From Lolium rigidum (taxonomy: Eukaryota; Streptophyta; Magnoliopsida; Poales; Poaceae), in the NCBI RefSeq assembly GCF_022539505.1, contig NC_061514.1, forward strand, positions 37,167,769-37,231,768: a stretch of 64,000 nucleotides of DNA. Reading direction: 5' to 3'. Below are positions 1 through 11,076 of this stretch, piece by piece. Every line of letters starts with the position of its first letter. Positions within the stretch are counted from its first letter, which is position 1. Made by a program: the position numbers and the translations under genes. Under the pieces are notes generated by a model that was given only the letters and a program-made list of their open reading frames with translations, did not search any database and was not told the DNA's origin.

Positions 1-32
1 AAGATGTTTGCAAGCCCGAAGTTTGAGTTCGA

Positions 33-105
33 CACTAGTGGAAAACAGGGCTTTCGTGGGAGCCTTTTGTCGCGGGCGCGCCTGCACCCGCGACAAATGG
101 CCTGG
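33..105 (+). mobile_element. CACTA (En/Spm) transposon terminal fragment
   Basis: A CACTA terminus with the usual A-rich continuation starts at 33. About 35 bases further in there is a subterminal GC-rich inverted repeat: TTTGTCGCGGG pairs with CCCGCGACAAA across a short loop. This is the typical layout of a CACTA element end. The element is interrupted at 105/106 by the Athila LTR, so only the first 70 or so bases are present. No transposase is visible. Bases 1-32 upstream are too short to identify. Confidence 0.7.
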
Positions 106-1700
106 TGATACGTCTCCAACGTATCGATAATTTCTTATGTTCCATGCTACTTTATTGATGATACCTACATGTTTTATGCACATTATATGTCATATTTATG
201 CATTTTCTGGAACTAACCTATTAACAAGATGCCGAAGAGCCCGTTGCTGTTTTCTGCTGTTTTTGGTTTCAGAAATCCTAGTAAAGAAATATTCTCGGAA
301 TTGGACGAAACTTTCGCCCAGGATCCTATTTTTGCACGAAGCTTCAGAAGACCGAAGAGATAACGAAGTGGGGCCACGAGGCGGCCAGAGGGCAGGGCGG
401 CGCGGCCCAGGCCTTGGCCGCGCCGACCTAGCCTCTGGGCCCCTCGTGTGGCCCCCCGCGTTGCCCCTCCGCCTACTTAAAGCTTCCGTCGCGAAACCCC
501 CAGTACCGAGAGCCACGATACGGAAAACCTCACAGAGACGCCGCCGCCGCGAATCCCATCTCGGGGGATTCGGAGATCGCCTCCGGCACCCTGCCGGAGA
601 GGGGATTCATCTCCCGGAGGACTCTACACCGCCATGGTCGCCTCCGGAGTGATGAGTGAGTAGTTCACCCCTGGACCATGGGTCCATAGCAGTAGTTAGA
701 TGGTCGTCTTCTCCTTGTTGTGCTTCATTGTTGGATCTTGTGAGCTGCCTAACATGATCAAGATCATCTATCTGTAATACTATATGTTGTGTTTGTCGGG
801 ATCCGATGGATAGAGAGTACTATGATTATGGTGATTATCAATCTATTGTTTATGTGTTGTTTATGATCTTGCATGCTCTCCGTTACTAGTAGAGGCTCTG
901 GCCAAGTTTTTACTCTTAACTCCAAGAGGGAGTATTTATGCTCGATAGTGGGTTCATGCCTCCATTGAATCCAGGACAATGGATGAAAGTTCTAAGGTTG
1001 TGGATGTGCTCGTTGCCACTAGGGATAAAACATTGATGCTATGTCTAAGGATGTAGTTGTTGATTACATTACGCACCATACTTAATGCAATTGTCTCGTT
1101 GCTTTGCAACTTAATACCGGAGGGGTTCGGATGATAACCCGAAGGTGGACTTTTTAGGCATAGATGCAGTTGGATGGCGGTCTATGTACTTTGTCGTAAT
1201 GCCCCGATTAAATCTCACTATATTTATCATATCATGTATATGCATTGTTATGCCTTTCTCTATTTGTCAATTGCCCGACCGTAATTTGTTCACCCAACAT
1301 GCTTTTATCTTATGGGAGAGACACCTCTAGTGAACCGTGGACCCCGGTCCTATTCTTTACATAGCATTCAATCTATCGCAATTGTGTTTACTGTTTTCTT
1401 TGCAAACATCTTCCACTCGATACGTTTAATCCTTTGTTACAAGCAAGCCTGAGTGAGATTGACAACCTCACCTGTTTCGTTGGGGCAAAGTACTTGGGTT
1501 GTGTTGTGCAGGTTCCGCGTTGGCGCCGGAATCCCCGGTGTTGCGCCGCATCACATTTCGCGACCATCAACCTTCAACGTGCTTCTTGGCTCCTACTGGT
1601 TCGATTAAACCTTGGTTTCATACCGAGGGAAAACTTGCCACCGTGCGCATCATACCTTCCTCTTGGGGTTCCCAACGGACGTGTACATCTACGCGCATCA
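106..1700 (+). repeat. LTR of Athila-type Ty3/gypsy element A (5' LTR)
   Basis: This is a 1,595 bp LTR that begins TGATACGTC and ends GCGCATCA, so its ends are short imperfect inverted repeats. It is followed after 11 bases by a primer binding site. The same LTR recurs on the minus strand at 5442-7033 and on the plus strand at 55494-63113 (split by an insertion), which fixes both ends. An LTR of about 1.6 kb fits Athila-lineage gypsy elements. All open frames inside it look like chance readings of the LTR. Start and end are supported by the three-way comparison. Confidence 0.92.
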
Positions 1701-1711
1701 AGCACTTTTTC

Positions 1712-1729
1712 TGGCGCCGTTGCCGGGGA
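1712..1729 (+). other. Primer binding site, tRNA-Asp type
   Basis: TGGCGCCGTTGCCGGGGA is complementary to the 3' end of tRNA-Asp, the usual minus-strand primer of Athila-lineage retrotransposons. It lies 11 bases after the LTR end. It recurs at 5413-5430 (minus strand) and 63125-63142. Confidence 0.9.
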
Positions 1730-1954
1730 GATCAAGACACGCTGCAAGGGGAGTCTCCACTTCTCAATCTCTTTACTTTGTTTTTGTCTTGCTTTATTTT
1801 ATTTACTACTTTGTTTGCTGCACTAAATCAAAACACAAAAAATTAGTTGCTAGTTTTACTTTATTTACTGTCTTGCTCTCTATATCAAAAACACAAAAAA
1901 ATTAGTTACCTGTCTTTACTTTATTTGTCTAGTTTACTTTTTGCTTCTTGCATC

Positions 1955-2608
1955 ATGTTTCCTTTTAATTTCACCACAAAAGACATACCGGTAGGACGTG
2001 GGTCCATAGTTGGGAGAAATAATATAGAAGAATTTTTCAATCATGTTAGTATCACCGAAGATTTTGAAGATAGACACTTGGTAGAACTTGCACCTACCTA
2101 TGAAATTGCTGCTGCTGCTTTAGTTCGCATGTTGGAAACTAAATTTGTTAATCTCAATCCTATAATCCAACACATGTTTCTTACACTTGGCGATATGGAA
2201 GAAGGGGAAAAGAAAGATTTTGTTTTAGAAACCCTTCTTAGAGAATTTGGTGGTCTAGCAAGAGAGGCTAGAAAGGTTTTTGCTAAGTTTAATATGCTAG
2301 GTTCTCATACCAATTTTATTGGTCTCCTTGAAAAAATGGACATGGATAGAATAATGTACACTAATAACATTAATGATGGTGGGGAAATCAAAGCACCAAT
2401 ACCATGTAAACTCCTAGCTATGAATGATGCATTAGAAAATAACTATGCTTGGCTTGTTCCTGAAAATTTGTTCGATGAGAGTAGCAAGCCTAAGACTAAT
2501 GAAAAGGGAGACGCTAAAACTTATATATCAAATATACTATGCTTGGTTGAGAAAACTCCCAACACCCCTGGTAATGATGTTGATGCTTCTACTCTCGATA
2601 ATACTTGA
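1955..2608 (+). CDS. Retrotransposon-encoded protein of unknown function (non-autonomous Athila-type ORF)
   Basis: This is a 217-residue ORF starting at MFPFNFTTKD. An upstream in-frame ATG at 1847 would add 36 residues translated from repetitive leader DNA, so the inner start is preferred. The protein is acidic and mostly helical in appearance, with central LETKFVNLNPIIQHMFL and EEGEKKDFVLETLLREFGG blocks and an acidic tail. I see no CCHC zinc knuckle, protease, RT or integrase motif. The same protein is encoded, with a frameshift, by the inverted copy at 4529-5157, so it is a real family ORF and not a chance reading. It occupies the place where the sister element at 63292 has gag. Its role is unknown; a packaging or dimerisation function would be a guess. 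Confidence 0.7.
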   Translation: MFPFNFTTKDIPVGRGSIVGRNNIEEFFNHVSITEDFEDRHLVELAPTYEIAAAALVRMLETKFVNLNPIIQHMFLTLGDMEEGEKKDFVLETLLREFGGLAREARKVFAKFNMLGSHTNFIGLLEKMDMDRIMYTNNINDGGEIKAPIPCKLLAMNDALENNYAWLVPENLFDESSKPKTNEKGDAKTYISNILCLVEKTPNTPGNDVDASTLDNT

Positions 2609-4042
2609 TTTGCACTTTCTGCGCCTAGCTGAAAGGCGTTAAAGAAAAGCGCTTATGGGAGACAACCCATGTTTTTACCTACAGCAATTTTTTGTTTTGT
2701 TGAGTCTTGGAAGTTGTTTACTACTGTAGCAACCTCTCCTTATCATGTTTTTGTGCCAAGTAAAGTTTCTATGTCAAAGTTGATGTTATATTTGGGATCG
2801 CTGCGCAGAAACAGCATTGCTGTCTGTCACGAATCTGGGCACAGTTCTCCGTAACAAATTCGAAAAAATCTGCCAATTTACGAGCGTGATCCTCAGATAT
2901 GTACGCAACTTTCATTAGTTTTGAGTTTTTCCATTTGAGCAAGTGTAGTGCCAGCTTTAAATTCGTCTTTACGGACTGTTCTGTTTTTGACAGATTCTGC
3001 CTTTTATTTCGCATTGCCTCTTTTGCTATGTTGGATTTATTTCTTTGATCCACTAATGTCCAGTAGCATTATGCAATGTCCAGAAGTGAAAATAATGATT
3101 GTGTCACCTCTGAATGAGTGAATTATTAATGATGCACTAACCCTCTAATGAGTTTGCTTGAAGTTTGGTGTGAAGGAAGTTTTCAAGGGTCAAGAGAGGA
3201 GAATGATATACTATGATCAAGAGGAGTGAAAGCTCTAAGCTTGGGGATGCCCCCGTGGTTCACCCCTGCATATTTTAAGAAGACTCAAGCGTCTAAGCTT
3301 GGGGATGCCCAAGGCATCCCCTTCTTCATCGACAACATCATCAGGTTCCTCCCCTGAAACTATATTTTTATTTAGTCACATCTTGTGTTCTTTACTTGGA
3401 GCGTCGGTTTGTTTTCGTTTTTGTTTTTGTTTGAATAAGATGGATCCTAGAATTCACTTTGTGGGAGAGAGACACGCTCCGCTGTTGCATATGGACACAT
3501 GTGTCCTTAGGCTTTACTCATAATGTTCATGGCGAAGTTTCTTCTTCGTTAAATTGTTATATGGTTGGAATTGGAAAATGCTACATGTAGTAATTCTAAA
3601 ATGTCTTGGATAAAGTGATGCTTGGCAATTGTTGTGCTCATGTTTAAGCTCTTGCATCATATGCTTTGCACCCATTAATGAAGAAATACATAGAGCTTGC
3701 TAAAATTTGATTTGCATATTTGGTTTCTCTAAGGTCTAGATAATATCTAGTATTGAGTTTTGAACAATAAGGAAGACAGTGTAGAGTCTTATAATGTTTA
3801 CAATATGTCTTTTATGTGAGTTTTGCTGCACTTGTTCATCCTTGAGTTTGCTTCAAATAAACCTTGCTAGCCTAAACCGTGTATCGAGAGGGAATACTTC
3901 TCATGCATCCAAAATCCTTGAGCCAACTACTATGCCATTTGTGTCCACCATACCTACCTACTACATGGTATTTCTCCGCCATTCCAAAGTAAATTGCTTG
4001 AGTGCTACCTTTAAAATTCCATCATTCACCTTTGCAATATAT

Positions 4043-4142
4043 NNNNNNNNNNNNNNNNNNNNNNNNNNNNNNNNNNNNNNNNNNNNNNNNNNNNNNNNNN
4101 NNNNNNNNNNNNNNNNNNNNNNNNNNNNNNNNNNNNNNNNNN
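4043..4142. other. Assembly gap (100 N)
   Basis: Exactly 100 Ns, the conventional size for a gap of unknown length. It separates two inverted copies of the same retrotransposon, so the join may have been hard to assemble and the real distance may be many kilobases. Confidence 0.99.
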
Positions 4143-4528
4143 ATCTGTCAAAAACAGAACAGTCCGTAAAGACGAATTTCAAGATGGCACCAGACTTGCT
4201 CAAATGGAAAAACTCAAAACTAATGAAAGTTGCGTACATATCTGTGGATCACGCTCGTAAATTGGCAGATTTTTTCGAATTTTCTACAGAGGCCTGTGCC
4301 CAGATTCGTGACAGACAGCAATGCTGTTTCTGCACAGCGATCCCAAATATAACATCAACTATAACATAGAAACTTTACTTGGCACAAAAACATGATAAGG
4401 AGAGGTTGCTACAGTAGTAAACAACTTCCAAGACTCAACAAAACAAAAAATTGCTGTAGTAAAAACATGGGTTGTCTCCCATAAGCGCTTTTCTTTAACG
4501 CCTTTCAGCTAGGCGCAGAAAGTGCAAA

Positions 4529-5192
4529 TCAAGTATTATCAAGAGTAGAAGCATCAACATTATAACCAGGGGTATTGGGAGTTTTCTCAACCAAGCATAG
4601 TATATTGGATACATAAGTTTTAGCATCTCCCTTTTCATTAGTCTTGGGCTTGCTACTCTCATCGAACAAATTTTCAGGAACAAGCCAAGCATAGTTATTT
4701 TCTAGTGCATCATTCATAGCTAGGAGTTTACATGGTGTTGGTGCTTTGATCTCCCCACCATCATTAATATTATTAGTGTATCTTATTCTATCTATGTCCA
4801 TTTTTTCAAGGAGACCAACAAAATTAGTATGAGAACCTAGCATATTAAATTTAGCAAAAACCTTTCTAGCCTCTCTTGCTAGACCACCAAATTCTCTAAG
4901 AAGAGTTTCTAGAACAAAATCTTTCTTTTCCCCTTCTTCCATATCACCGAGTGTAAGAAACATGTGTTGGATTATAGGATTGAGATTAACAAATTTAGTT
5001 TCCAACATGCGAACTAAAGCAAGCAGCAGCAATTTCATAGGTAGGTGCAAGTTCTACCAAGTGTCTATCTTCAAAATCTTCAGTAATACTAACATGATTG
5101 AAAAATTCTTCTATATTATTTCTCCCAACTATGGACCCACGTCCTACCGGTATGTCTTTTGTGGTAAAATTAAAAGGAAACATGATGCAATA
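4529..5192 (-). pseudogene. Frameshifted copy of the element A unknown ORF
   Basis: The protein matches the ORF at 1955-2608 but is split into two frames. The N-terminal part ends shortly after the EIAAA block near 5010-5015, and the remainder continues in another frame to the shared ASTLDNT terminus at 4529. The break sits in a short alanine-codon (GCT/GCA) run where the two copies differ in length. The damage shows that this copy cannot make the full protein, while element A still can. Confidence 0.8.
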
Positions 5193-5412
5193 AGCAAAAA
5201 AGTAAACTAAGCGAATAAAGTAAAGACAAGTAACTAATTTTTTTTTGTGTTTTTGATATGGAGAGCAAGACAGTAAATAAAGTAAAACTAGCAACTAATT
5301 TTTTTGTGTTTTGTTTAGGTGCAGCAAACAAAGTAGTAAATAAAATAAAGCAAGACAAAAACAAAGTAAAGAGATTGAGAAGTGAAGACTCCCCTTGCAG
5401 CGTGTCTTGATC

Positions 5413-5430
5413 TCCCCGGCAACGGCGCCA
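5413..5430 (-). other. Primer binding site, tRNA-Asp type (element B)
   Basis: Reverse complement reads TGGCGCCGTTGCCGGGGA, 11 bases from the LTR edge at 5442, the same spacing as in element A. Confidence 0.9.
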
Positions 5431-5441
5431 GAAATTTAGCT

Positions 5442-7033
5442 TGATACGCGTAGATCCACACGTCCGTTGGGAACCCCAAGTGGAAGGTATGATGCGTAGA
5501 GAAGCAAGTTTCCCTCAGCATGAAACCAAGGTTTAATCGAACCAAGTAGGGAGCCAAGAAGCACGTTGAAGGTTGATGGTCGCGAAATGTGATGCGGCGC
5601 AACACCAGGGATTCCGGCGCCAACGTGGAATCCGCACAACAAAACCAAAGTACTTTGTCCCAACGAAACAGATGAGGTTGTCAATCTCACCGGCTTGCTG
5701 TAACAAAGGATTAAACGTATCGAGTGGAAGATGTTTGCAAAGAAAACAAGTAAAACACAATTGCGTAGATTGTATGCTATGTAAAGAATAGGACCGGGGT
5801 CCACAGTTCACTAGAGGTGTCTCTCCCATAAGATAAAAGCATGTTGGGTGAACAAATTACAGTCGGGCAATTGACAAATAGAGAAGGGCATAACAATGCA
5901 TGTACATGATATGATAAATATAGTGAGATTTAATCAGGGCATTACGACAAAGTACATAGACCGCCATCCAACTGCATCTATGCCTAAAAAGTCCACCTTC
6001 AGGTTATCATCCGAACCCCATTCAGTATTAAGTTACTAAGCAATGAACAATTGCATTAAGTATGGTGCGTAATGTAATCAACAACTACATCCTTAGACAT
6101 AGCATCAATGTTTTATCCCTAGTGGCAACAAGACATCACAACCTTAGAACCTCTCGTCACGATCCCAGGTGTCAATGAAGGCATGAACCCACTATCGAGC
6201 ATAAATACCCCCTCTTGGAGTTAAGAGTAAAAACTTGGCCGAGCCTCTACTAATAACGGAGAGCATGCAAGATCATAAACAACACATAAACAATAGATTG
6301 ATAATCACCATAACATAGTATTCTCTATCCATCGGATCCCGACAAACACAACATATAGAATTACGGATAGATGATCTTGATCATGTTAGGCAGCTCACAA
6401 GATCCAACAATGAAGCACAACAAGGAGAAGACGACCATCTAGCTACTGCTATGGACCCATAGTCCAGGGGTGAACTACTCACTCATCACTCCGGAGGCGA
6501 CCATGGCGATGAAGAGTCCTCCGGGAGATGAATCCCCTCTCCGGCAGGGTGCCGGAGGCGATCTCCTGAATCCCCCGAGATGGGATTCGCGGCGGCGGGT
6601 CTCCGGAAGGTTTTCCGTATCGTGGCTCTCGGTCATCGGGGGTTTCGCGACGGGGCTTTAAGTAGGCGAAAGGGCAACGCAGGGGGCCACACGAGGGCCC
6701 CACACCCTAGGTCGGCGCGGCCGGGGCCCGGGCCGCGCCGCCCTATGGTGACGGCCCCTCGTGGCCCCACTTCCTTAACTCTTCGGTCTTCTGGAAGCTC
6801 CGTGCAAAAATAGGACCCTGGGCGAAGATTTCGTCCAATTCCGAGAATATTTCCTTACTAGGATTTCTGAAACCAAAAACAGCGAAAACAAAGAATCGGC
6901 TCTTCGGCATCTTGTTAATAGGTTAGTTCCAGAAAATGCGTAAATATGGCATATAATGTGCATAAAACATGTAGGTATCATCAATAAAGTAGCATGGAAC
7001 ATAAGAAATTATCGATACGTTGGAGACGTATCA
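5442..7033 (-). repeat. LTR of Athila-type element B (5' LTR, inverted)
   Basis: This 1,592 bp LTR on the minus strand runs from TGATACGTC at 7033 to CGTATCA at 5442. It matches 106-1700 closely along its length, with differences spread evenly and more visible near the GC-rich block at 6650-6790. The sequence after 7033 begins GGCCT, which also occurs at 99-103 next to element A. Confidence 0.92.
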
Positions 7034-8795
7034 GGCCTCGCCAGCAAGGACGAGGAGCGGGCTCCAAAAGTACAAGACAAGCGGACAGGAATCACGCAAG
7101 TCATGGTTGAGCTCAAAAGCTCCGCCCCGAGGAGGTGAGATGCCATTGCCATTTTGGTGCTAAAGCGGGCTCGGCGAGAATGGAGCGCCAAGACCATGTC
7201 CTTGCAACTTTGGTGCAAGGACGGGTGGACGGCACAAGCGGCCACAAGAGGCATCATCCGCAACCTCAGCACCTGCCATGGACCAACGCTTTAATCGACC
7301 ATGGACTAGGTCTATCCTCTAAAGGGCGAGGGCTTTTCCCACCCTCAGTTTGGAATGTGGAAACCCTTCCCCCTCAAGATATTTTGGGGGAAGAGGACCA
7401 GCTTCCCTATATGAGGACTAGCCTTGCTAGCGTAGAGGGGGACGATCCAGAGAGATCGCAAACCCTAAATACTTGTACGGTCATCTTCTCCATTGAGACC
7501 TGCAATACATCCACCAAATCAGGACGTAGGGGTTTTACCTCTCTGAGGGCCCCGAACCTAGGTAACTGTTGTGTCTCTATCTGCAGTGTTACTGTCGATA
7601 AGGTGACGACGAGCTCCTGAGTCCCCAGTGTTCGAACCTCTCGGGTTCGGTGACACCCGTGTTCCTTCGAGGACAAAAATCTCTGACACAGGGAGTTTAA
7701 CGAGCATCGGTACGGACATGGCCCGCTCGTACCACCCTCCAGGAGCACCGCTTCGTCAAATACTTTCACCTCCCGCAGACGGATCTGAGATCAGAGTTGA
7801 GACGCAACCAGAAACACCAGAACACCACCCCAAAAGAGATCTGAAGGAAGATCAAGAAGGGACCTAATCCACGTTGCTACCCGGATCATTGTAGGACAAT
7901 CATGCATCATCACCTTCATCATCATCCACAACGAATCATCGTCTCCATTCTCTCCATTCCATTAGATTGTAATATCCATTACCATTGTGGGTTCATACTT
8001 GGATTCATACCATTATCCTTTTTTCGATATGCTAGTTTGTGATGATGTTCTTGATTGTCTCCATGTGTGAGTAGTTCATCCCGTTCTTGGGGGAGATGGA
8101 GAAACCCTAGTGGTACTATTATATGAATTAAGATGATTTATACCTTTGCACTATGATTGTATGCTAGTTTTCTCTTGTGATGTTGCATGATGTCGACCAT
8201 GTAATATTTGCCTAAGGATCACATGAGGGAACTATCTTTGGAAATTCGGTAGTGCATACGGCTGGAAGTGACATCCCGTGGCGGTGCACTATTGTATAGA
8301 AGAAGGGGATAAGAAGGGACTCGCAACACGCTTAACAAATAGCCATGGGGTAACCCCTTAATTGTGATGCAATAGGTTGCTTGCCGAAGGTCGTTGTAGT
8401 GGTTATTCAGGGATATGTAATGAGATACATATTCCAACTTCGAGCCTTTCTCACATACAATGAGACCAAAGATATGGATTATCTAGTTTGTGTCTTTAGT
8501 TAACACTAGCGGTGGAACCAACAACCCCTGAGAATATTTTAGTCTTATCAGATTTCAAACACACTCTCTAGTTGTATTTACATTCTAAAGTTTCAGTTAT
8601 TTAATCTACAAAAACACATTACAAAACCTTTTCAATCTCAATCCTTCGCTTAGAATTTGAGATAACTTTCAGGAATCTTAGATAAATAGTAACAAGGGGT
8701 ATCAAGGTCATTACTAGTAGCTCCTCGTGGTTTGATACTCTTATTTCGAAACTAGCTACAACTGATCTGTGTTTTTTCAGTCATCAGTGCGTGCC
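7034..8795. mobile_element. Degenerate LTR-retrotransposon remnant
   Basis: This stretch has no gene. Bases 7034-7870 are GC-rich and resemble worn retrotransposon sequence (short broken frames, repeated CGAGGACA and GGTTCGGTGACAC motifs). From about 7880 to 8790 the text changes to the AT-rich, TTTGATACTC-containing style of the downstream part of a cereal gypsy LTR, ending in CAGTCATCA. No primer site follows, so the LTR end has been lost or replaced. Family and exact limits cannot be given. Confidence 0.5.
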
Positions 8796-10140
8796 AGCTA
8801 AACCTCCTCCCGTTAGGGAGGCGGTCTGTGACCGCGTGCGCACTACCTTCAGGACACTCAGTCCGTCAGCTGGCCATTTTCCGCTTCTAGCCATTCCCGT
8901 CAAAGAAGTTGATCCTGGATGCAACACGGGCGCCCCGTACCTGGCCAGATGTTGCATTCCCGGAACACGTACACCGGGGGTCCACACCCCCTTTTCTCTG
9001 AAGTGGGCACGCGGCACTGCAACCTAGATCTACGCAACACAAAGACACGCGATGTTTTTACCTAGGTTCAGGGCAGGTCATGCAAACCCCTATGTGTTGC
9101 TTATCTGATTATTGGCTTGTTCATTCGTACAAAGGGAGATGAGACTCCTTCTTCCTTATCCTCCTTATAACTCCTTTGTTCTGGACCTAGCGAACCCTCT
9201 TAAATTGAGCTATGGGCCACCTTTTATACCACAAGGATTAGGTGCATGTGAGACACCTGCCATAACATGTGGCAACTGCCGGGTGGGGCAGCAAGTTGGC
9301 CAAGCCATCGTCAAGCACGCGCGCTGCTCCGTTGGCCTTGTCGTGAGGTCTTCGAGCCATCTTGTCACCTTGCTTCAATGCGCAGGGCAACAACGTACAC
9401 TGTTCCTGACAGGAAGTAAATGCACATGTGACCCCCTTCCAAGGAGATGACCCCAGATGTTGTCCAACTATTCTCGGGGGTGGACACGTCTCCTATCCAT
9501 GGGAGCGCTGTGCACACGGATACCGGGCTCTTCCCTGGAGGTGCACTTCCGGTCCAGCTCGCCGCTGGCGGGAGTCCATATAGAGTTGTTGGGGGAAGAC
9601 ACTCCTCCAAGGGTACCTGGACCACCCGCGGGGGACGGGAACACGGCTCCCAGGGCCATCCCCTGGTGCGAGCTCCTCGAAGATGTCTTATGGCTATCGT
9701 CAAATACATCTTCGAGAAGCTCCGCCACAGGAGCAACCCCTGCCCGTCCTTGATGAAGCCTTTACTAGGGTGCCCTCCCCTAGAAAATGTAGATATTGTA
9801 GGTATCCACGCTCTTCATGGTGATGGAGTCCTGCAAGCTCGGGGGTATTCATACCAAGTGCGCCGCTCCCAATGTTTTCACTTTTCCCTAGGAGAGCATC
9901 GTGCGCTCCTTGATTTATCGTCTTGAACAAGACTCCACCCACGTATCCGGCGTTGTGCGGCCCCTGTTCCCACTACGTCGACAATTTTGACACGGAGGAT
10001 GTCCTAGCAGGTTCTCAAGATCATCAGGAGCAGATGCTTCCACTTCAATCGCATGCTTCTCCTTGGAGGCTTCTGCGGATAACAACCTTCCAACCTTGGT
10101 GCATGATCAAGATGGTCAAAGTTAAAGAAAAGAGAGGGTG
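8796..10140. mobile_element. Degenerate retrotransposon-like sequence
   Basis: GC-rich, without a coherent reading frame. The text around 9040-9080 (ACACGCGATG, TACCTAGGTTCAGG) is typical of worn cereal LTR DNA. A perfect-armed hairpin lies at about 9669-9722. No RT, integrase or gag motif was seen. Identity is inferred from sequence character only. Confidence 0.35.
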
Positions 10141-11076
10141 GTGACGAGCTGGGAATGCATGAACCAGTTGACATCTGGAGAAGTTATTAATATTCTGTTA
10201 CTTGTATAAACTTCGTCAAAACTTGTAATCTCTTTTGAGTGTTGGAGTGCTTCAGAGTTGAACAGTGGCACCTTAGATGGTTTCTAATTTTTGTTTTGAA
10301 AGGAGGCTTATGAGGTGTTCAGATTGTTAAGCATGGTTTACAAAGTCCAGAGGTGGGTTCGTTCTAGTTTCTTGTTTCTTTTAAGTTCTTTTATTTTGTG
10401 TAGAATTTTAAATATAAAGAACATTTGTTCCATTATCTGATGATGGTGGTAGCCGGAGATATCTCCGTATGGAAAATAATGACTATCCCATTGATATAAG
10501 AGAGGACAAGATGTATCGCTTGCTGCCGCATGAGTAGAGAGACCGCACTACCAGCCGATGGCAAAGCAAAGAGGAATAGGAACTTCCATCTCCACCTATG
10601 CGCTTACAAAGTATCCATGTTGCCGGGATAGGGAGAGGTGGACACCGGAGCCCGAGTAGCCATCGGCAGTGGGAGGAAACCTAGGTTGACTCTCACGATC
10701 ACCCTCTCTCGCGCTAATCACTAAATTGGTACATGGAAGCTGCTTAACCTTTATATTTTGAACAACCTCCCCATTTTAAATACACAAAACGTCCAAACAT
10801 GTATATTCATTTGACAAAGCATCTCTGGACACAAACAAACTATAGATCAATTTACGGGTGCCTTACAAGATTCTCTTCACAAAGGATTTTAAGGATGGCG
10901 ATGGAATATAATGCATGGTATAGCATCTTTGCTTCATCTGAAATTTATGGTAATGATTATAATAGACTAGAAATATATTATTTTCCAATTTCACCAATTT
11001 TCTCTATACATATATGTCTAATGAATAGTGCCGGTGGAATTTTGTTCCCTTTGTTTTTGAGATAAGTGTGGGTATA
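10141..11076. other. Intergenic DNA downstream of the dehydrogenase gene
   Basis: No gene or clear transposon end is visible. It contains the 3' flank and presumably the 3' UTR of the minus-strand gene that ends at 11077. The sequence is mostly AT-rich with a more GC-rich patch at 10540-10700. Confidence 0.5.

Larger units (their letters stand above)
1701..4042 (+). mobile_element. Internal region of Athila-type element A, non-autonomous, truncated by gap
   Basis: After the primer site comes an AT-rich leader with a repeated block (TAGTTGCTAGTTTTACTTTATTT type), then an ORF at 1955-2608, then noncoding DNA to the N run. Bases 2609 to about 2996 are mirrored by 4143-4530 on the other side of the gap; bases after that are unique here. 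No gag, protease, RT or integrase motif is visible, so the element looks non-autonomous, though the gap hides its 3' part and 3' LTR. The text at 3290-3340 contains a short self-complementary stretch (GGGATGCCCAAGGCATCCCC). Confidence 0.8.
4143..5441 (-). mobile_element. Internal region of Athila-type element B (inverted copy), truncated by gap
   Basis: This is the reverse complement of about 1701-2996 with scattered substitutions and small indels. It contains the tRNA-Asp primer site at 5413-5430 and a damaged copy of the element A ORF. It stops at the gap, so the 3' half and the other LTR are missing. Confidence 0.88.

Noticed and set aside
137..652. Plus-strand ORF of 171 codons at the left end
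   Set aside because: It lies wholly inside the Athila LTR and recurs, shifted and broken, in the other two LTR copies. It is a chance frame in LTR DNA.
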